DNA of 43,590 nucleotides from CAZHMN01 sp964533705 (GTDB lineage Bacteria; Electryoneota; B3-LCP): positions 1 through 43,590 of the forward strand of contig CAZHMN010000017.1 of assembly GCA_964533705.1 (NCBI GenBank). Direction: 5' to 3'. Below the pieces are notes generated by a model. It was not told the DNA's origin. It saw only the letters and a list, made by a program, of their open reading frames with translations, and searched no databases. The stretch's first letter is position 1; each line of letters begins with the position of its first letter. Made by a program: the position numbers and the translations under genes. Below are positions 40,012 through 43,590 of the stretch, in pieces.

Positions 40012-40935
40012 TTACCCCTCCTCCCCGCGAAACGCCAAAAACAAGGCGATCATCAAAAGGGCAGCACCCGGATAAAGCAGCGTACTGGGGTATTCGCGGA
40101 AAATCAACCAGGCCATCAGGGAAGCTCCGATGGGTTCGACGATGATGCTGATATTGACCGTGAATGCCCTTAAATAGCGCAATGCCCAGTTAAACATGGA
40201 ATGGCCGATCAAAGTTGGGATTAGGGCCAGCATGATGCACCAAAAATAGGCGTTGGGGGTCAGCGAAAGAATTGGTGCTTTCAGCAGCAGGCATAACGGC
40301 AATAGCGCTGCTGCAGAAATGCTGTATAGCAGGGTGATATAGGGCAGCAGATCAATCCTCCTGCGCACGCTGCGGCCGGCCAGCAGGTAGAAGGCAGCAA
40401 AGATCGCGCCCATCAGAGCCAGAAAGTCTCCCCACAGGTAAGCACTTCCCAACTCCAGGTCGCCTCCCCCCATCAGAATCGTTCCGAAGAGCGTCAATAT
40501 AATCGCATATAACACCCACCGATTGATCCTTTCGGCAAGGATGAAATGCGCCAGAACGGCGACGATGATTGGCTGCGTGAGGATAAGAAAGGCGGCGGAA
40601 GCGATGGTGGTCTTGGTCACGGAAGTGACCCAGAGGAACATGTGCATACCGAGAAAAAAGCCCGCGGCGAGCACGCGCCACCGTTCGGAGTTGCCAAGCG
40701 CTCTCCAGGCCGGGATCACCTTCCGCGCAGTGACGGGCCAGAGGATCAGCGAGGCGAAAGTGAGACGCAGAAAAGCGATTGATAAGCCGTCCGCTTGCGC
40801 CAAACGAATAAAAATTGCCGGAAAGGAGAGGGCGATGACGGCGATGGCCAGGCCTAGTTTGGGGGGGATTGGGGGTGTCATGGGAGGAGGCATAGTAGAG
40901 TGCAGTCTTTCATCAAGAAGACTCCGGTTTTCCAT
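40012..40935 (-). CDS. EamA/DMT-superfamily transporter (second copy)
   Basis: About 307 residues with ten membrane helices in two EamA repeats. Visible features are ALSFPAIFIRLAQADGLSIAFLRL near the N-terminus, FFLGMHMFLWVTSVTKTTIA in the third to fourth helices, and SIIVEPIGASLMAWLIFREYPS in the ninth. Metabolite exporter of unknown substrate. The start is uncertain: ATG at 40935 (overlapping the glycosyltransferase gene by 23 bp, with AAAAGG close upstream) or ATG at 40893 just before the proline-rich PPPMTPPIPPK. It is only distantly similar to the copy at 34511, so not a recent duplicate. Confidence 0.88.
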   Translation of the reverse strand: MENRSLLDERLHSTMPPPMTPPIPPKLGLAIAVIALSFPAIFIRLAQADGLSIAFLRLTFASLILWPVTARKVIPAWRALGNSERWRVLAAGFFLGMHMFLWVTSVTKTTIASAAFLILTQPIIVAVLAHFILAERINRWVLYAIILTLFGTILMGGGDLELGSAYLWGDFLALMGAIFAAFYLLAGRSVRRRIDLLPYITLLYSISAAALLPLCLLLKAPILSLTPNAYFWCIMLALIPTLIGHSMFNWALRYLRAFTVNISIIVEPIGASLMAWLIFREYPSTLLYPGAALLMIALFLAFRGEEG

Positions 40936-41845
40936 ACCTTTTATGATGCAAACCAAAAAGTCCTGTGAACACACCCAAGCCATATGCAAAAAGCTGAATA
41001 CCTCTCACCAGCACATGACGCCCCAATATCAATCCGGGTGGAATCAAAATCAAACCGATGAGGAACCATTTGAGACTTTTACAGATGAGAAACAATACTG
41101 TTTTCGGCGATGGCCGAAGATCAAGTTCGATGAAGCTCGCACCGTTACCTGTACTGAACTGCCGTCTAATCAGATACCATGACTTTGTGCGGCTTGGCGG
41201 AATCCATTCGTAAACAATCGCTTCGTCAGCCCAGACAATTTTGTAACCGGCCATTCGAACACGTTGGAAGAAATGGCGATCCGAGCCGCCTGTTCGGGCA
41301 AACCGAATATCAAAGGGATATTTTTCCTGGCCGAGAATTGACACCTTAAATAACACATTATTTGTATAGGCAAATGGTAAGCTTTGGCCGGTTTGATATC
41401 TCTTTCTGTCGAAGAAATGTCCTTTCTTTTTCCATTCCGGGATCGGCTTTTCGAAACGTGGCACAACAGGTCCGGCGACTACATCTGCATTATGTTCTTG
41501 CGCAACCCGTATTAGTTCCATCAGCCATTGCGGTTCGGGGGCTTCATCGTCATCGAGAAATGCAATCCAATCAGTATCATTCCCAGCACATTCAATGGAT
41601 CGGTTACGGGCAAAGGGAATTCCTCTCTTCGGCTCAATACAGTAAATTATCGGCCATCGTAATTCCTTTCGCGCTGAATCGCATATATCCTTTGCGCTGC
41701 CTTCTGAATCGTTGTCAACAACGACGATTCTTAAATCAGGCTTAGATTCCGGAAATTGCAGCATTTTAACGCTCTTCAACAAGCGTTCAAGGCTTTCACA
41801 ACGCCGAAACGTCGCGATGCATAATGCGATTTTCACTGCCGTCAT
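40913..41845 (-). CDS. Family 2 glycosyltransferase with membrane tail
   Basis: 310 residues. The GT-A fold begins KIALCIATFRRCESLERLL, with VVVDNDSEGSA as the nucleotide-binding Asp and WIAFLDDDEAPEPQWL as the DxD-type metal site. GGSDRHFFQRVRMAGYKIVWADEAIVYEWI holds the acceptor-side E/D(D)R-like motif. Two hydrophobic helices near the C-terminus (~245-290) suggest membrane association. Family 2 enzymes build exopolysaccharide, O-antigen or protein glycans; donor and acceptor are unknown. A MurJ-like flippase lies 96 bases upstream in the same direction, which fits glycan-lipid assembly. Codon choice and A+T content resemble that gene more than those further downstream. Confidence 0.9.
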   Translation of the reverse strand: MTAVKIALCIATFRRCESLERLLKSVKMLQFPESKPDLRIVVVDNDSEGSAKDICDSARKELRWPIIYCIEPKRGIPFARNRSIECAGNDTDWIAFLDDDEAPEPQWLMELIRVAQEHNADVVAGPVVPRFEKPIPEWKKKGHFFDRKRYQTGQSLPFAYTNNVLFKVSILGQEKYPFDIRFARTGGSDRHFFQRVRMAGYKIVWADEAIVYEWIPPSRTKSWYLIRRQFSTGNGASFIELDLRPSPKTVLFLICKSLKWFLIGLILIPPGLILGRHVLVRGIQLFAYGLGVFTGLFGLHHKRYGKPESS

Positions 41846-41941
41846 AAGATATGATTCAGCGTTTTTCGATATCTAATCAAGCTAATTATCTGCTGTTCAT
41901 GAAATTACTTGTTGTCAATAGGATTTAATATCGGGAATAAT

Positions 41942-43528
41942 CTATAGTTCCTCATCATCTCTTGGGATCCCCGATTTTTCTCTTTGTTTGAATTTATTTA
42001 AAAGATATTCGATCGTTGGGAGACGCAATAGAGTTAAAATTAAAATATATACTCCCATAGCCAATAGTGATAAGGATAAAAAGCCCAATAATCGGCCGCC
42101 GAAATTTGTCACTATTTCCTGCCCCTCCAAGATTTGCCAGATGTGGGTGATGCCCCATCCAAGTATAGCGGATAGCGCGAGTCCCAGAAGTAATACCTTC
42201 AAATTGGCGATCCCGTATTTACCAGGTAAATATCGCAGGAATAAGATGTATACAAGAACCATGTTCAAACAGTAGCCAATTGCATGCGCTAATGCTAATC
42301 CGTGAATACCCATCGGACCCACAAGGAGGAAATCGGCGGTAATCATCACAACGACAGCTATGATTGTGGTAATCATTGGCGTTCGGGTATCCCCGTGTGC
42401 ATGAAAGCCCCTTATAATGACAATGAAGAAGGCTTGAGCTATATATGCAACTGCATAGTAGACTAATAGTTGGGAGGTCAAAATAGAATCTTCAATTGTG
42501 AAGGCACCTCGTTCCAAAAGAAGCCTCACAAACGGAAGAGCCATTGAAATAATTATACTCCCCATGATAAGAAGGCCCAAGACGACAGACTGTAGCGCCA
42601 AAGAGAAATTGCGGGCGAATTGTTCTCTCTTCTCACTGGCGGCCAATGAGGAAAAAACAGGGAAAAAAACCGTACCGAACGTGCCCATACAAAATTCTGA
42701 AAACATATGCATCAATCGCAGAGCGTAACCTTGGGCGGATAGGGCTCCCTCCGGTAATCCAGAAGCCAGCGCACGATCAACATAGACCTGGATTTGTTCG
42801 AATAAACCGATCATAAAAAGAGGGGCTAACATAACACCAAATTGTTTGATGCCCGGATCGCCGCGTCGCCAACTCGGTTTTAATATTGTACTTCGATGCG
42901 GTAGATAAGCAATTAAAACAAAGAAATATGCTAAGAATCCGAACGACACCCCCACTGCCAATGATACAACTCCGAATTTGACGGAAAAGAATACCATAGC
43001 AGATATCGCTCCGACATTCATCAATATCGGCGCGAAGGAAACTACGGTGTATCGAAAAAAGCATGTATGTAAACCAATATAAAAACGATGAAGAATGAAG
43101 GCAACACCAGCAATAGCGAACCAGCGCACCAGCACAGTAGATAACTGTATCTGGTCAAGAGTAAATCCTGGAGCGATTAAAAACAGCAGCTTTTTAGCGA
43201 AGATGAAAAGAGCGATGCACACTAAAATCGTCAAAAGGTTTAGAAGAAAAGCTATGGAGCTGATTGATCGAAGTGCATCAGCTTCACCATACTTTTCTCG
43301 CTGTTGATAATAAGTTGGAATTAATGGTATATAAAACCGCTCTGCAAATAGCTGGCGCAGACTGGTGGCAATTGTATAGGAAAGGTTGTAACAATCCATA
43401 CCCCATCCTGTGCCAAATAGTGTGGCACTCAGCACCTCCCTCCCCAAACCGAAGAATCGGTTGATTAATCTGCCGCAAAAAAGGAGCGTGGTACTGCGGA
43501 GGACGGATTGGGGAGAGCTTGATTTCAT
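41942..43528 (-). CDS. murJ: MurJ/MviN-family lipid flippase
   Basis: 528 residues with about 14 membrane helices, the MOP-superfamily MurJ layout. The N-terminus has RLINRFFGLGREVLSATLFGTG (family: SRxxGxxRexxxAxxfG) and FAERFYIPLIPTY, and the middle has PEGALSAQGYALRLM (family: ...GxvsaLxyAxrl). MurJ flips lipid II across the inner membrane for peptidoglycan synthesis; paralogues may flip other lipid-linked glycans, and the glycosyltransferase next door makes that a real alternative. An ATG start with a basic residue soon after is used; the 62 bases upstream to the window edge hold no clear promoter. A+T content is higher than in most of the window. Confidence 0.88.
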   Translation of the reverse strand: MKSSSPQSVLRSTTLLFCGRLINRFFGLGREVLSATLFGTGWGMDCYNLSYTIATSLRQLFAERFYIPLIPTYYQQREKYGEADALRSISSIAFLLNLLTILVCIALFIFAKKLLFLIAPGFTLDQIQLSTVLVRWFAIAGVAFILHRFYIGLHTCFFRYTVVSFAPILMNVGAISAMVFFSVKFGVVSLAVGVSFGFLAYFFVLIAYLPHRSTILKPSWRRGDPGIKQFGVMLAPLFMIGLFEQIQVYVDRALASGLPEGALSAQGYALRLMHMFSEFCMGTFGTVFFPVFSSLAASEKREQFARNFSLALQSVVLGLLIMGSIIISMALPFVRLLLERGAFTIEDSILTSQLLVYYAVAYIAQAFFIVIIRGFHAHGDTRTPMITTIIAVVVMITADFLLVGPMGIHGLALAHAIGYCLNMVLVYILFLRYLPGKYGIANLKVLLLGLALSAILGWGITHIWQILEGQEIVTNFGGRLLGFLSLSLLAMGVYILILTLLRLPTIEYLLNKFKQREKSGIPRDDEEL

Positions 43529-43590
43529 GGGTTAAATGACGACCTAAAACTAAGTTCATCCTGTATGGCTAAGAGTAATAGAATCTTAAT

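Noticed and set aside
1..43590. tRNA, rRNA, CRISPR arrays, insertion sequences, phage genes
   Set aside because: None recognised on either strand by reading; small noncoding RNAs without a known motif could be missed.

Overview
The window looks like one contig of a draft or metagenome-assembled genome from a Gram-negative bacterium. It carries three runs of exactly 100 N (2849-2948, 16924-17023, 29329-29428), and each interrupts coding sequence. A secretin, a Wza-like export protein and a periplasmic multihaem cytochrome imply an outer membrane. Three secreted proteins end in a YPNPFNP...SGVYxYR...GKMVLMK domain, the type-A (T9SS-like) sorting domain common in the FCB superphylum (Bacteroidota and candidate phyla such as Zixibacteria, KSB1, Latescibacterota or Cloacimonadota). 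I infer an FCB-group candidate phylum but cannot name the lineage. No rRNA, tRNA, CRISPR array, transposase or phage gene was seen.

Layout. 1-1059: 3' part of an LL-diaminopimelate aminotransferase (dapL), converging through a shared hairpin on a small secreted protein (1160-1471) with a possible sigma54 promoter. 1673-5796, minus strand: hypothetical protein, CDF metal transporter with an extra-long C-terminus, MauE/DoxX membrane protein with a thioredoxin-like CxxC domain, then (across a gap) a degenerate 5'-nucleotidase-like domain fused to a tetrahaem cytochrome. 5940-19909, minus strand: a nearly complete type IV pilus locus in the order pilin, pilT, two minor prepilins, a large PilX-like protein, pilM, N, O, P, Q, an SLBB/Wza-like export protein, pilB, pilC, closed by a strong terminator. 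Upstream lie an ECF sigma factor and zinc-finger anti-sigma factor (20085-21181), preceded by a sigmaE-type promoter that would make a nearly leaderless mRNA.

21320-28876, plus strand: two tandem C13 (legumain-like) secreted proteases and a third secreted repeat protein, all sharing an Ig-like plus sorting-domain C-terminus. 28895-32076, minus strand: NAD salvage (pncA, pncB, with a palindrome lying on the pncA promoter), an AhpD-like protein and a SAM methyltransferase. 32088-34256: a VIT/von Willebrand A secreted protein. 34293-34411: a MITE/REPIN-like element. 34511-38158: an EamA transporter, a divergent FtsX-type permease with no ATPase beside it, and spmA/spmB. 38281-38366: a cluster of small palindromes. 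38443-43528, minus strand: rnhA, a TrmH-family methyltransferase, a second EamA transporter, a family 2 glycosyltransferase and a MurJ-like flippase, the last two visibly richer in A+T.

Functionally the window is dominated by the cell surface: pilus assembly and retraction, secreted proteases and repeat proteins for outer-membrane sorting, and glycan handling (flippase, glycosyltransferase, SLBB exporter). The less ordinary parts are the CDF-MauE/thioredoxin-cytochrome cluster, the SLBB protein embedded in the pilus operon, and the paired C13 proteases.
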